A stretch of DNA of 64,000 bases from Typha latifolia (lineage: Eukaryota; Streptophyta; Magnoliopsida; Poales; Typhaceae), in contig CM034105.1 in the NCBI GenBank assembly GCA_019914945.1, forward strand, positions 5,146,001 through 5,210,000. Reading direction: 5' to 3'. The translations under genes and the position numbers were made by a program. Each line of letters starts with the position of its first letter. Position 1 is the stretch's first letter. The notes beneath the pieces are model-generated. The model worked only from the letters and a program-made list of their open reading frames with translations. It searched no databases and was not told the DNA's origin. Below are positions 23,701-36,169 of the stretch, piece by piece.

Positions 23701-26700
23701 AGTGATGGATATCCAACACCCCTAAAGGAAGAAAGTAGTCAGCTTCTCCAAAATTCCACAGTATATAAAAAAGAGCCCACTATCATTTCTTTGACTGATC
23801 CAAAAAATGAATTCTTAAGACCTCATTTACTTTAGGAATAAGATCAATTTTAGAATAGATATTTTTCTTTGTTATTTTCAAAATGACATTTTTATTCTAC
23901 TATTCTTCTACTCACTTATATTTTGTATTTTAAAATAAGAGTGTAACAATTATCTTTCATATGATATAAAATAAAGAAAAATATTAAAAAAAAGTTATTT
24001 TATTTTTTATAAAATTACCATAAATACCTTATGATTTAATACAAAGTAGGTTGATGGGATACATATTAAGGGTAAATTAGTAATAGCATTAGTGTATGAA
24101 ATAAGATGTAGTTTTGGTGATTAATGTTTGAATTCTAGAATAATGTTATTATAATATTTAGCTATTATTTTGAAATAAGAGGTTGTATTCTAAAATAAGA
24201 AACAAATTATTTTTGAAGTGAATGGTAGCTAAGGATCCTAACCAAAATGTAGATATTGGCAAAGAGTTCCATTCAGATTTTGCAAGGTTGGTCCAGCTAT
24301 CTTCTAGAAGGAAAAAGAAATGGAGAACTTCTTATGCCAAGAATGATTGCTTATAAACACTAAGTAATCACCTAATACTGCATGGTGATTCATTAGTTTC
24401 TGGAACTAAGACTTTCAGTTTGGTTCAGTTCAAATTTGGATTTGATCTAGGAGTTCTAAGTAATTCTTTTTTTAATTTGGAATCAACCTTCAAATTTGGA
24501 TTTGATCCCTGGCTTCTAGGGTGAATTTTCATAGTAGAATCATTATGTACTTCTACAGTTTATTTGCACTTCATATTAGTAAATACAAGGAGCAATCTCA
24601 ATTTAAAAGCATTTAAGTAAAGAAACAATACGATACATATTAAAAACTAAATATTAGTGAAAGCTATTGATTTAACTGGTTTTGTAAACAAAGATAAATC
24701 TGTAAATTAGTTGTATCCTCATAAAGGACGACATAAAAGTTAAAGCAGGAGGGCAACACTTTAGAGCTTTCCTCTGGAGAAACTAATAAACTTCTCTCTG
24801 ACACTATTCATACTCCTTGTAAGTTTTAAGTAAGAATTGCAGAAATAGTTACTGTGTCAGAACAGGGAAAAAAGTTCAAAATCATAACTACCATGAGCGA
24901 GCATGGCCTGGAACATCAATCTCAGCCAACACGTTTACTCCTCTTTTTTCTGCATACCTGCAAGATTAATTTTAGCACAAATGAGAAGAAAACTAATTGT
25001 GTAATTATACATAGAAGTAGAACAAGCAACAGATATTCACATCCTAGATTTATGTAAAAGATTCTACTATGGATGAGGAACTTGGGCTAATAATAAGTCT
25101 TGAAACAGAGGCTATACATGTCTTAGCTTCCATGGATCCAAAAGAATTAGGACACACTCTATTATTCTACTTTATGGATATGGGCAAATGCACACATCCT
25201 CTTGTGAACCACAGAACATAACAGTATTTTCCAATTTCTCTTTAAAAGATATCTTTATTCCTTTCAAGTGTCAAACATCACCATTTACATATTGATGAGC
25301 CTATATCATAGAGTTAGACTGCCATAAACATATAATATGAACATTATAGGAAGTGTCCTCGTTTCTCAATCATTTCAGGCAGTAGCTTTTTGAATTATCC
25401 AAGATGATATAGTAATTCCTGTTTGCATTTAAATGTGGCTTAACCGAGGCTAGTTACAATGTAGACAATTAAGTTTGATAATCAATAAACCAGGGGAGAC
25501 AGAAGATATATTAAGTGAATCTTGTGTCTGGATAATATAAAAACCTTCAAACACTCTGATAGTTCAAGATGGTATATCTGTAATATGTCACAAAGAGAGA
25601 GTTGGAGCATCATTCATAAGTGGCAAGATATGAAAGTCTGATGTTTGTGGATGGATGAATAATAATTGACCGCAGATTTTTAGCAAGGAAACTGATCAAG
25701 TCTGGTACATTAAGTTCATACTTAAGTGAATTCTTTGTCGTAGTCCACAGAGAAATGACAATCATGTCAATGATCTAGATAAGTATATAGTTCTAACCTA
25801 TTTGTAGAAGGCCGCAGATAATAAATGATCATGTCTCTCAGGAACTTGGACGAAATCATAGTTACTCAAAGTTATATAGTATAACAATGGAAGGAAAACG
25901 TACTTCACAATCTCAAGAGCATCAGCCATTGTATATCTTTCTGAGTTAGAGTATGCACCATTCCATAGTTTTGGATATGAAGGTACTTCAATAGGGAAAG
26001 ACTGTTCATCGACAATATGCCAATGAAGAACATTCTGCATGGCGGTAAGATCAAAAGAATGCAGAGTCATAATGCGAAATCTATAAAGTTAGCATATAAT
26101 TAGAATAAAGCAAGAAAAATCCTGAATAATTATGCTAAGTATCTAAACTCTATTCAGCTTAATTTGGTGGTCTATGTACAGAGAAAGCTTAGCGGGAAGC
26201 AAACAAAACATCAAGCAATGAGAACAAAAGAATTTGACATACCAGTTTACTGTAGGTCATTGCATCAATAACACCTTTTATAATGGGTAAAGGAAGATAA
26301 TGCCTTGAGGTATCTGTATCATACAATGTATCAGTAAATAACAAGAAAAAATTACTAAAGGAGGTGGTACCACACTGTTAATGAAAAATGTGGAGAAAAG
26401 TTCCTATCATCTGAAAGATTCCTAAAATCAAGAACTGAACTAAAAGTCTAAAAGCATGCAAGCACTAGTTTATCTTCAATACTTGAAATGCCAATCTTAA
26501 TGCAATATAGTATTAACATTTTCATCAAAGTTCATATCTGACATTTTTACAGGTGCATTATTTATTAATGACGAGAAGCATGTAAAATTCAGAATGTATC
26601 TAACCAATAAGAAGTCCACGATAAGGAAACCTTGGCAGATCAAAAATAGTCCAAGGAGCTGCATGCAGTTCAAGTACTTTTGTAGTGAAATTGAAATGAC

Positions 26701-28611
26701 ACAGTTGACTAAAAGTCTGCAACAACAGAACAATTATTACCAGCTTAGTAGGATAAGATCCCAAACCTTCTCATTTTGCATACAATTTAACTTCTGTAAT
26801 GAGATGGATTTTGAAAGTTACCTGTAAAGCATGAAATGCACCAAAAACTGTTTGTGCCTGCAAAAATAACCTACTGCTTACAAACAGTTGACAAAAAAAA
26901 AAAAAATGATGCATATTATATGACATAGTGGCTGTTTACTGCAGAGAGTCTACTGAGTTGTCCGAGATTGCTTTTGCACATCTAAAACCAGAGGTAATAT
27001 ACTTTTGATGATATATCATAATAAATGCACCTTGAGATCTACTGAATTGAAGGTTTCATCTTCTGGATGGACTTCAGCAAGTGGTAAATTTCCTTTCTCT
27101 TTTTATACTCTTTTGCAAGTCATGATGTTCTTAATGCCTATCTCGTTTTAAGAGATTGCATGGAAAAGCACTATAAATCTAAAAGGTAAAGAAATCACAA
27201 TCTTCTGGTGTAGCTAAGGGAAGGAGATGAAACTCAGAAATCATAGAAATTGGAGATAAAATTTTATATACTAGGATGTACTCGATGATCCTATATAATT
27301 ATAGTTAAATATGATGCTGAAACTGCTTTGGAATCTAAACGGAATATTTGACATTCATCTAATGCTAGTGTATATGACAGTCTTTTGACAATCTCTAACT
27401 TTGGTGATGCAAGCACTATGTCAAGAAACATAATTATTAGATGGAAATACAATGAAGAGCAGTAAGGAGCACAGGAACAACTACAGTCATGATATTTACC
27501 AGATTTTGTGACATATAGACCAACTAACTCAACAATGTTCCCTGAGATTAGTTGAGAATCCACTGGAAATATAATCTTTTAAACTTTTGTTCCCACCTCA
27601 AGTAGAAAAAAATAAAAGTGTAGATATGAAATCACATATCTCATAAAGCCTAGATACTAACCTCAATTTGCCCATATATGGTATTTCCACTTGCCGGCAC
27701 AGACAACTTGTATGATTCATCAATCCCAAAGTTTAGCTGCACCTCTTCCAATAAGTACTTGATAAGAGCATTAAAAATACATTTTGCATGCTAATTAAAA
27801 CCAAGTACTTTGAAGATATAATGTGGTGGAACCTTTGCTGTAAAACTATATCTTAAACATTAATATAGGCTTGTTGCACATAGACTTCTAAATTTCAGAT
27901 CCAATATATCTATTCTAACCACAAATAAGATCCACATGAAACCACATTGAGACAGTGACAATGTGATGCTACTAGTTTCTTGACAAGTAAATAATTCTGT
28001 ACTTTGCAACGTAGATGCATAAAGAAAACCACTATGAAATATACTAACTTATATTACCAAAGTATTCACCCCTCAGAAAATAGAAGAAATGCGTATCACT
28101 ATTTTATCACTTGTCATAGAAATTTCCTTGTAATTGTATTAATCTTTTATGTTAAAAAAAATCCATCAAAATGGTTTCAGTTCCCCCGTAACATTTTACT
28201 GGACAAAGTGAAGATATGATTCTACCAATGTTCACTAATCTATATGTCTCTCCTAAAGAACTTTGCATTGTATTGCAGAAATATTACTCATAGCCAGATA
28301 ATTTCAGCGAAAATTACCTCATCGTCTGGTGAATTTATGACGATATTTAAGCCGGCGAGCACACCGTATCTTGGCAAATTCCCATCAATAGTATTAGCCG
28401 CTTCGACCAAGCTGACCATCCTCTCAAACGCTTCCTTCAACATCCCAGAACCATCCGAATACTTGCTCCCCTCCATCGACAACCTGAAATCTTTGCTCAC
28501 ATAAAGAGTCTGCGAGCCACGGCGCACAGCCTTCGGCATTGGCCACAGATCTATGCCATTGACGACGACGAAGAATCCAAGCAGCAATCCAACCAAGAAC
28601 ACCAACGACAT
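17726..28611 (-). CDS. HEXO3: Beta-hexosaminidase, GH20, HEXO3-type
   Basis: Removes terminal beta-linked GlcNAc from N-glycans to give paucimannosidic forms; HEXO3 in Arabidopsis acts in the apoplast. Fourteen exons: 28318-28611, 27662-27736, 26822-26857, 26605-26716, 26243-26313, 25904-26034, 24892-24957, 23621-23721, 22942-23001, 22672-22705, 21589-21687, 21458-21517, 18517-18767, 17726-17892. Every phase agrees; the product is 518 aa, normal for the family. Residues 1-19 are a hydrophobic signal peptide, then IDLWPMPKAV begins the GH20b N-domain. Catalytic-domain marks: DTSRHYLP (173-180), LHWHIVDEQSFP (near 199), DVPGHA, HLGGDEVN with the catalytic D311-E312 pair, INWEE, VHNW, and GGEVCMWGE. 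The ending RGVAAAPL...EPGSC matches HEXO3 rather than HEXO1. Intron 12 (18768-21457) carries a solo LTR. Complete and apparently functional. Confidence 0.95.
18904..21088 (-). mobile_element. Solo LTR (about 2.2 kb) in HEXO intron 12, target duplication ATAGC
   Basis: On the minus strand the element runs TGTAAGAAC...ATCATGACA, a TG...CA LTR. It is flanked by perfect 5-bp duplications ATAGC at 18899-18903 and 21089-21093. No internal retrotransposon genes or second LTR are present, so it is a solo LTR left by LTR-LTR recombination. A TATA-like CTATAAATT lies at about 20925-20933 on the minus strand, in the position of an LTR promoter. It shares both termini and many internal words with the element at 59234-61378. 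It lies in the sense direction of the host gene. Confidence 0.88.
23815..24245. mobile_element. Possible MITE in HEXO intron 7
   Basis: AT-rich block in the intron between exons 7 and 8 whose ends show partial inverted similarity (ACTTTAGGAATAAGATC...TTTTAGAATA on the left, AATTATTTTTGAAGTGAA and TTCTAAAATAAGAA on the right). Ends and target duplication are not resolved, so this is a weak call. Confidence 0.25.
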
Positions 28612-29374
28612 TTTACTCCCACGAATTGGGTAGTCTTTTAAACACGATTTGACGCAATGTAGATACCAAATGCACGAAGAACTGCGCGCCCAAAGTTCCT
28701 CTTCTAAGCAGCAAACCAAGAAAAAAAAAAAAGAGAGCTCTAACAAGAAGAAAAGAGGGTCATCTCGGGAACAAAACAGAGTAGACGAAAGCGACCAGGG
28801 TCCCAAAAAAAAAAAAAAAAAACAAAAGATGGGATCTTTGTGAAAAGAATTCCAAACGACAACAGCGTAAAAGTTGTCGTTTTTCGTCGCTATTAGGTGA
28901 ACAAACTGGACCGGAGAAGAACCCAATATTAGAAACCAACCGAGAGGACAGCGTAAAAGAAGCGGCTTTTTACGGGAGAACTTCACGAGCTCCAGAGCAT
29001 CTACGAGCGAGGAGAAGAAGACAAACCGCAGGAGGAGGATTCATTAAAGGTGAAGAAGGTAAATAAAAGCTTGGCGTTTGCGGAGTTAATGAGTTTGGCG
29101 AAGGTAGATACGAATGGAGTAGGATTCCATTATTGGCTTCTTGCCTTCCTTTTTTGGCGGGGAGGAGGTAACCCTCGTTTTTAATATTATATCTTTTTCT
29201 TTTTTTAACATTTTTACCTTCTCTTTGTTGCTGGTCGGTCACGTGTTCTTGTTCTTGTCTCTGTCCGCCAACAATTAATAGATACGCTGAATTATTTATT
29301 GACCAAAATGGGTCTCCTTACAAAACTATATACCGTTCTTATCCTCTCACCAAAATTATGAATAATTTATGAAA
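28612..29374. other. Promoter/5' flank of HEXO
   Basis: Sequence upstream of the HEXO start. It contains A-rich tracts (about 28718-28733 and 28805-28822, poly-T on the transcribed strand) and is otherwise without a recognisable gene. Confidence 0.4.
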
Positions 29375-29810
29375 TTTTACATAATTGTCATTATTATTAT
29401 TTTCAAAATATCATAATTATCGATGCGATTTTAAAATATAATAATTGTTACTAAAAATTTTATACTCCTTCAAAAATGTCAATCCGACTAATTAAATTTG
29501 ACTAATCATGATTAAAATCAAACTTGGATTAGAAAAAAATAGCAGGGAAGATATATTCTATATAAGAGAAAAATTACTAATAAATATTTTATGCTCTAAA
29601 TTAAACTTTTAGAAAGAAGGATCTTTTTAGTCAGTTCTATTTGCTTGTTAATTTTAACAATAATTTTTAAAAATAATTTTACTAAAAATTGAATCATCAT
29701 AATGGCAACCTTCAAAGAGTCAAAAAAAAAAAAAATAATGGTTAATATTTTAAAAATGTAACGGCAGTTCTGATGTTTTGAAACATTTCAATAGCAATTA
29801 TGTAAAAAAA
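29375..29810. mobile_element. MITE-like foldback element
   Basis: Left end reads TTTTACATAATTGTCATT and the reverse complement of the right end reads TTTTACATAATTGCTATT; similarity continues inward for roughly 60 bp (for example TTTTCAAAATATCA against TTTCAAAACATCA). About 430 bp, AT-rich, no coding capacity. No target duplication confirmed. Confidence 0.5.
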
Positions 29811-31626
29811 AAGAAGTTATATTTTATTAGCATCTAATTGTAGATGATTAATTGAATAATTAATAACATATGTATACAAATTATGGCAAATTCTTAGGCA
29901 CGAAACTTGATTGATTAGATAAGTTGACTAGGATTCTGATTAAGATTCAAGAATTACCAACTTTTGCCAGGAAAGGATGCCAATGTCAAAAGATGGGGAC
30001 ATAGTTATCAATCTATTTGATGTTTAAAATTGAAGTATTGGATTTGACGACATCACAGAAAACAATAAGATAAATAAAATTGTAGGCATTCTAATGTTTT
30101 TTTTTTTCTTTCAAATAAAAGAAAGAGTTATATAACAACTCAATTTATGAAGATATTTTATTCACTAATAATAGCCAATCCTTCCAAGAAATACATAATA
30201 AAAAATCTAAAAAAGTATGTACATTAATACTCCGCTAAAAATCAATCTCAACATCCACCGAGAAAATTGAGGCTATAATTTCTGTCATGAGCTAATAGGA
30301 CTCAACTAACTACTGGGCTATATTAATAACCTTTTTAGTTATTAATAGTTAATGGACTTCGTATGGGAATACAACTTTATTTCTTATATCAATCACTATA
30401 GTTAGTGGTGTCAATCAAGTTAGATCGAATCATATTGGGTCAACATTAGGGGGACATACATATGACTCATATATAAAATAGTTAGATAGATCACTCAGAA
30501 TTTGACTAATTCGCATGTTATTTGGGCTATAAATAGATCGACGCAATCTAACTCATTTATTTCAGATAAAAAGGACTGAAATGATAAGCACAAATAGGTG
30601 TTCCTTAATCAGGTTAGACAAATAGAACCGTTTAGAAAATTTAATACCAATTAGTCAATAATACCTAACTTTGGAGTCTTAATAAGAGACTTTTCAGGTG
30701 ATCTTTGTTGTATTATGTGGTCACCCTAATCAATTGCTACGAAGGTCTGAATGACATAAAAGGTAGTTAACCAAATCACAAACTTTATTACCTAACAAAA
30801 GACTAGGGATGGAGAGTTTCTGACCACAGGAGGTATGTACCAAAAATTGCTAAAGAAAAATAAAATAAAATCTCTAACTCAGATAATAAAAACTTATTAT
30901 TTGGTGTGCAGACTTAGAACGATAAAAGACTCAAAAAGAGTGAAGCAATAGTGAATTTGACTCTGCCTTTTATTTTGAAGGACTCGTATCAGTAATCTTA
31001 ACAATAATATTACCGTATAGTAAATTTAATGATAAATGCAAAATAACCTTTAATAAGTTTTTTAAGGTTAATATAAAAAAATAAAAGCGGAACCAAATTA
31101 AAGATCAAGTGAGAAGTATTTTAGGCATTTTAATTTTAAAAATAATAGAAATATTCTCTACTTTTTTTTATCGGCTACTATTAGGTTATAGTTAACTCAA
31201 TTTTCTTTTGAGACGTTGAAAATGAAACACTTGCCTTTAAATACATGTGCCCCTCATATGGATAGAACTCACTTAGTTTTTAAGTAACCTAATGGTATTT
31301 TTCGACTTCTTTTTGCTTATATTATTTGTGAAAAAGCTTTTATCTTGTATATTATGTATGATTATTAGATCACATGGAAACTACCCACGTGAGGGGCACA
31401 TATACTTGGAGAAGAGTGTTTCGACATAGTATTAGAGTCTCGGCTTTACTAAACAATTCGAAACTAAGATCATTAGTAGCTCCCCCTACCGTTGATCTTC
31501 TTCTGCTCCATTAAGAGGAGCTCTCAACTCCGTCGGCCGGGTCGGCACTATGGGTGCATTCCTTGATTGGTGGGGCATTGACTAGCATGCCGACCTCGTC
31601 TACCAACAGCAGGTGCCAACTGACAG
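29811..31626. other. AT-rich intergenic region
   Basis: No gene recognised on either strand. 30400-30620 has words common in degraded plant transposons (TTGGGTCAAC, CAATCTAACTCATTT). The last 250 bases become GC-richer next to the LTR-like block that follows. Confidence 0.4.
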
Positions 31627-33244
31627 TGTAACGCCCTCGCCCGGCATAGGCATGTGCACCCCCACAAGACACGCGCGGTGCATGCGACAGGTCAGGCGAG
31701 GCCCGTCACGCACAGATACTCCTATGCACATATAATCATAACATCATCAAATAAAACCTGCTAACCTATCAATGATCACATAATCCATCACCAAATAAAT
31801 CATACTATTAACCAAATAAACATGTTAACATAAGAATATTCAAGTCCATAATAATATACACTAGACCACTACATAATCTAGCAGAACCCAGACAGGCCAC
31901 AACAAACCATCAAGATATAAGTAAAATAACTAATACAAGAGTACACTATAATTCAACCTATATTATACAAATTATCGTCTAATACAAAAGAGTACAAATA
32001 TAAAATACTAGTACAACTCAATTTCTATATAAACTATCATCTATACCATCTCGCATTTATAGCTCACCTCATCATCGCTCTAAAATATCTTCTCAAGATA
32101 TATCAAGTCGCTATCACGTACCACATATCTAAAGGATTAGAAAAGAAATAAAGAGAGAGTCATGAGCAAAAGACTCAGTGAATAGACCTTACCCTGAATC
32201 AGTGATATCAAACAGAGAGTAAATTATGTATTAGATAATATAAATCAGAAAGATCATCATGTCATGAATGAATATATGAATGTATCCTCAATAATACATA
32301 AATGAAAAGTAGACAAGATGTCATAACTAATAAATTATATAATCCTCGACAATGAATAAACAAATCTCCATACCATACTATTATCATAACTCTCTCTCAA
32401 ACATGACACATGATGCATGCCGACCATGACAATGCTATGATATCAAATGCAACCATATATGATGTATATTGACTACTTGATAATCAGGTAATCAGATGAT
32501 AATGAAATCATATACATTTCTCAACATCTCAGACATTAATGTCTGCTCTATATGTCATCATCATACTAAACCACTATGCATAGTCAACACCTGGTACCCG
32601 GTCTCAACATCATGTCCGAAAGCTCCAAGCATACTCCGTCACCTGCAAGAGTATTTCAAAAATAACCATACCCCGCCACCCGCAAGGGTATCAACATCCA
32701 TCCAGACCGGACACCCTTTTAGCAGATAGAAACCTCGTGAGAATAACTCGTCACATATGCCCTAGCAAACGGCATGTGTCTGAATGTCTACTGCGCACAC
32801 AGACTAATGACCTCGGACGTAACAGAATCGCGACTATGTCGAGCGATCAATCATCTCTAGGCATGCCCTAACCCTCGCGCCCACTCGGGTATCCTCATGC
32901 TTTCTATCAACTATCATATCAATCACATTTCATATTTTCCTTCTAAATACCAGATCATATGCATATATCCAGTACGATAGCAAATCAATGCATAATAGGA
33001 ATTTAGGTGGAATAAGAATCAAGAGAAAAAATAATGCAATGTAGTCTCCAACCGTGTATCTAACACATGCATAAATAGAGAGAGGCGGTGGGGAGGGAGG
33101 CCTCGACGGTGGTGGCGGGGCCCACCGCATCAGCTGGCCCGGCCTAGGTTGGCCGGGCGGCGGTTGGGGCGCGTGGCGCCCTTCCCTCTTGCCACATCGT
33201 GCCATGCAATATAATTAGTTTTTTTTTAAGGTTGGGTTGTTACA
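31627..33244 (-). mobile_element. LTR-like block, probable old solo LTR (about 1.6 kb)
   Basis: On the minus strand the block starts TGTAACAACCC and ends GGGCGTTACA, the short inverted ends typical of plant Gypsy LTRs. Flanks are GACAG (31622-31626) and GATAG (33245-33249), four of five matching, consistent with a decayed target duplication. No protein-coding domain was found inside. The minus-strand start is shared with 36169 of the next element. Confidence 0.55.
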
Positions 33245-33705
33245 GATAGCCACTCCTCTTCTCTTTTTCGGATGTCCTTAGTTGAGGAAAAGTAATAGAA
33301 GTTGAGTGAACCTTTTGGGTCGAGCTATGACCCAGCCCAACCCAAATAGGTTTGTTGGGTTGGGCTAGGTTCAGCTCAATCCATGTGGTGATTAGGTTGA
33401 GTTGAACCTAGCCCAACCTAGTTGGTCGTGGTAGACTACCGCTCAGCCCTAAGATGTAGTCTTAGTGGGTTTGGGCCTTGAGCTCTTTTATGTGGGTTGG
33501 GGTACGACCTAACCCTTGTTGCCAGTCTTATTTTGTGGGCTTTGGGCCCATGACCCAACTTGGTGAGTTGGTTTGGATCCAGGGATTAGTGGTAGTCTAA
33601 CCCTTTCTTTGGGCCTTGGTTTGGCCTAATTGGTTTTATGGGCCGCCGTTTACTCTCAAATTATCTTAACCTTTTGGTTAGTTAACCTTATCAAGTGAGC
33701 CCTAA
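33245..33705. other. Short spacer between two LTR-like blocks
   Basis: GGGTTGGGCT/CCCAACCC-rich sequence without a gene; it resembles the internal low-complexity part of the solo LTRs (GTTGGGTTGGGCTG near 20180). Confidence 0.4.
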
Positions 33706-34735
33706 TGTCACACTTCGATCCAGGAACATGATGGCCACGAATCTTTAGGATAAAACTCGAATAAAATACAAAAGCCCAAATAGAAATCAAATCCTAAAAT
33801 AGATTGACACATCGAAAATGGTATTCAGTTTTCAGAGTCTTCACTAAGCTGCTTTTTAAATTCCTACAAAATAACAAGTTCTTATGAGCTATACGCCTAG
33901 TAAATAACCCACTCTATTAATAATATGTCTAATAACAAATATCAACATGTGATACATATAGTAGCAAAAAAATAATCATAATAATATATATAAGCCATCT
34001 TGGAAAATAAATAATTTTCTTATCTCTTATACTGAATTTCAAAATTCATATATGTTAAATTAAAATTATAAATCATTCATATTATCTCATATTGAATAAA
34101 TCAACATAAAATGAATCTCCACTAAAGTGTATTGTCATGAAAATCAAATTATAAATCATAATATTTCAATTTAAATAAATCAATCTAAGCTGATGTACTA
34201 TCATGGAAATCAAATCATAAATCATTAATAATATCTCAATTTCAATAAATTAATATAAAATGAGTCGATCTCTACCAAAAGTGTATTATCATCAAAACTA
34301 ATAAAATGCCATATTGTCTCATTTATGGGTAAAAAATACTCTAACCACTAGCGACATCGTACTACCTAATCACTATCGGGATGGCGCTCAAGACTTTTCT
34401 AAATAGTCGATCCATCTAAGGTCACTGTAGATACTCTGCAATGTCCTACCTACTTTTCTACTAGCCGTTGAGGAAAAATTAGAGTCACCAGGATAAAAAT
34501 GCAGGAATTTATTTTCTAATCTCGCCAGAGTCACTTGGTAACATGTCGCAAAGTTACATTCTAATAATCTTTTCCTTAGACTTATCTTCTTGAAAATAAA
34601 TTAGGTTCCAAATCTTAGTTTTGCCAGTATTCAACTAATTTATTCTAAATCTCAAGTATCAAATTCGTCAATCATCAAAATTCTCAATTCTTCAAATACA
34701 ATATATGCACAAATAATCTATAAATCCAAATACTA

Positions 34736-34761
34736 TTATATATATATATATATATATATAT
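34736..34761. repeat. (TA)n microsatellite
   Basis: Uninterrupted TA dinucleotides inside the LTR-like block. Confidence 0.95.
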
Positions 34762-35076
34762 CATTCTTAATAAATCAAAAAAACGAATAAATAATAATCT
34801 AATATTTGATGTTGTAAAATTTTACATCTCAAATATTCTCAAAAATAAAGATATCTTATTTTATTTACAGAAAATAAAATATTTTAGCATAAATATTTCC
34901 TCTATTATTTTCTGAAAATAAAAAATAAAAAGAAATAATTTTTCGGAAATCTGAAATTCATTTAAATTGAAATACTTCCAATTTATATATTATTTTCTGC
35001 AATAAAAATAAATATTAATTATTTTTGGAAATATGAAATTCATTTAAATTGAAATATTCCTAATTTATATCTTATT

Positions 35077-36169
35077 TGTAACAACCCAAAATTTTAAAAC
35101 ATAAATAAATAAATAAAATATAAATAAACATTTAGATAATGAGTAATTTATTTTATCTCTTATATTTTAGCATTTACATTAAATTAAATTAAAATTTTAG
35201 GTATTTCTTGGAATTCATAAAAATTACGATTAATCAAATTAATTTTGGATTGAGCGATCGAGGCAAGTTCCTACTCATATTTTCTTAAATTTTTATTATA
35301 TAAAAATATAATTGATTAATTAGAAATATCTCTTTATATTTATTCTTATAATATTTAATTTTATGAGATAAGAAATTTTATAATATGCGGGAAGTTAAGA
35401 AATTCTTTGTTTTAAGAATTTTCAATAAAGAATTAGAGATGTAAAGATTTTGTATTTTATAGAAAACTCAGATTTATTATTCTTAAAAAATGATTTTATG
35501 TTTAATTATTTTTTGAAATCCGAATAATAAAATCCTTTTTTCCAAGAATAATAAATCTAAATTTTCTATAAAATACAAAATCTTAACATCTCTGATTCTT
35601 TATTCTTTATTGAAAATCCTTAAAACAATGAATTTAACTTTCCGTATAATTGACATTAATTCTATTTTTATATAATAGAAATTTAAGATAATATTAGTGG
35701 AACTTGCCTTGATCGCTCAATTCAAAAATAATTTAATTTTTGCATCATAATCGTAATCTGTATAAATTCCAATGCACTCCATTATTAACTTCTTTTTCCT
35801 TTTCTTCTCCAATAAGATCTTTTTTCCATCTATTTTCTATTTTCTCTCAAAAATAATCTTTTTTACATGGCTACAAAACCGCCCCTAATTTCTCTCTTTA
35901 AAAAAACCCTTTAGGGTTTTCTTTTAGGCCCCTAATTTCTCTCTTTAAAAAATCCATCTAGGGTTTTCTTCTAAGCCCCCTTTTTATAGTTAAAAACAAT
36001 ATAACAAGAGTACTACTAGAATAAAGATTCTAATATCTTAAAGATATACCTAAAAATTTAATTTAATCTAAATCCTAAAATATAAGAGATAAAATAAAAT
36101 TCCTTATTGTCTAAATATTTTTATTTTATTTATTTATTTATTTATATTTTAAAACTTTGGGTTGTTACA
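35077..36169. repeat. Long palindrome (hairpin) within the LTR-like element
   Basis: The left arm starts TGTAACAACCCAAAATTTTA at 35077, and the reverse complement of the right arm starts TGTAACAACCCAAAGTTTTA at 36169. Matching continues for about 420 bp per arm, through TTGAGCGATCGAGGCAAGTTCC (left) and its complement near 35705-35730, to a centre near 35495-35520. The right arm has an extra segment of roughly 220 bp (about 35780-36010) that includes a ~60-bp tandem repeat containing CCCCTAATTTCTCTCTTTAA. Confidence 0.75.

Larger units (their letters stand above)
33706..36169 (-). mobile_element. Related LTR-like element containing a long inverted duplication
   Basis: The plus strand begins TGTCACACTTCG and ends GGGTTGTTACA. 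Flanks CCTAA (33701-33705) and CCAAA (36170-36174) match at four of five positions. The part at 34330-34720 resembles 19490-19750 of the HEXO-intron LTR (CGCTCAAGACTTTT, AGCCGTTGAGG, CTCGCCAGAGTCAC), so it belongs to the same broad family. The upper half is a hairpin described separately. It appears to be a solo LTR; no retrotransposon ORF is visible. Confidence 0.5.
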
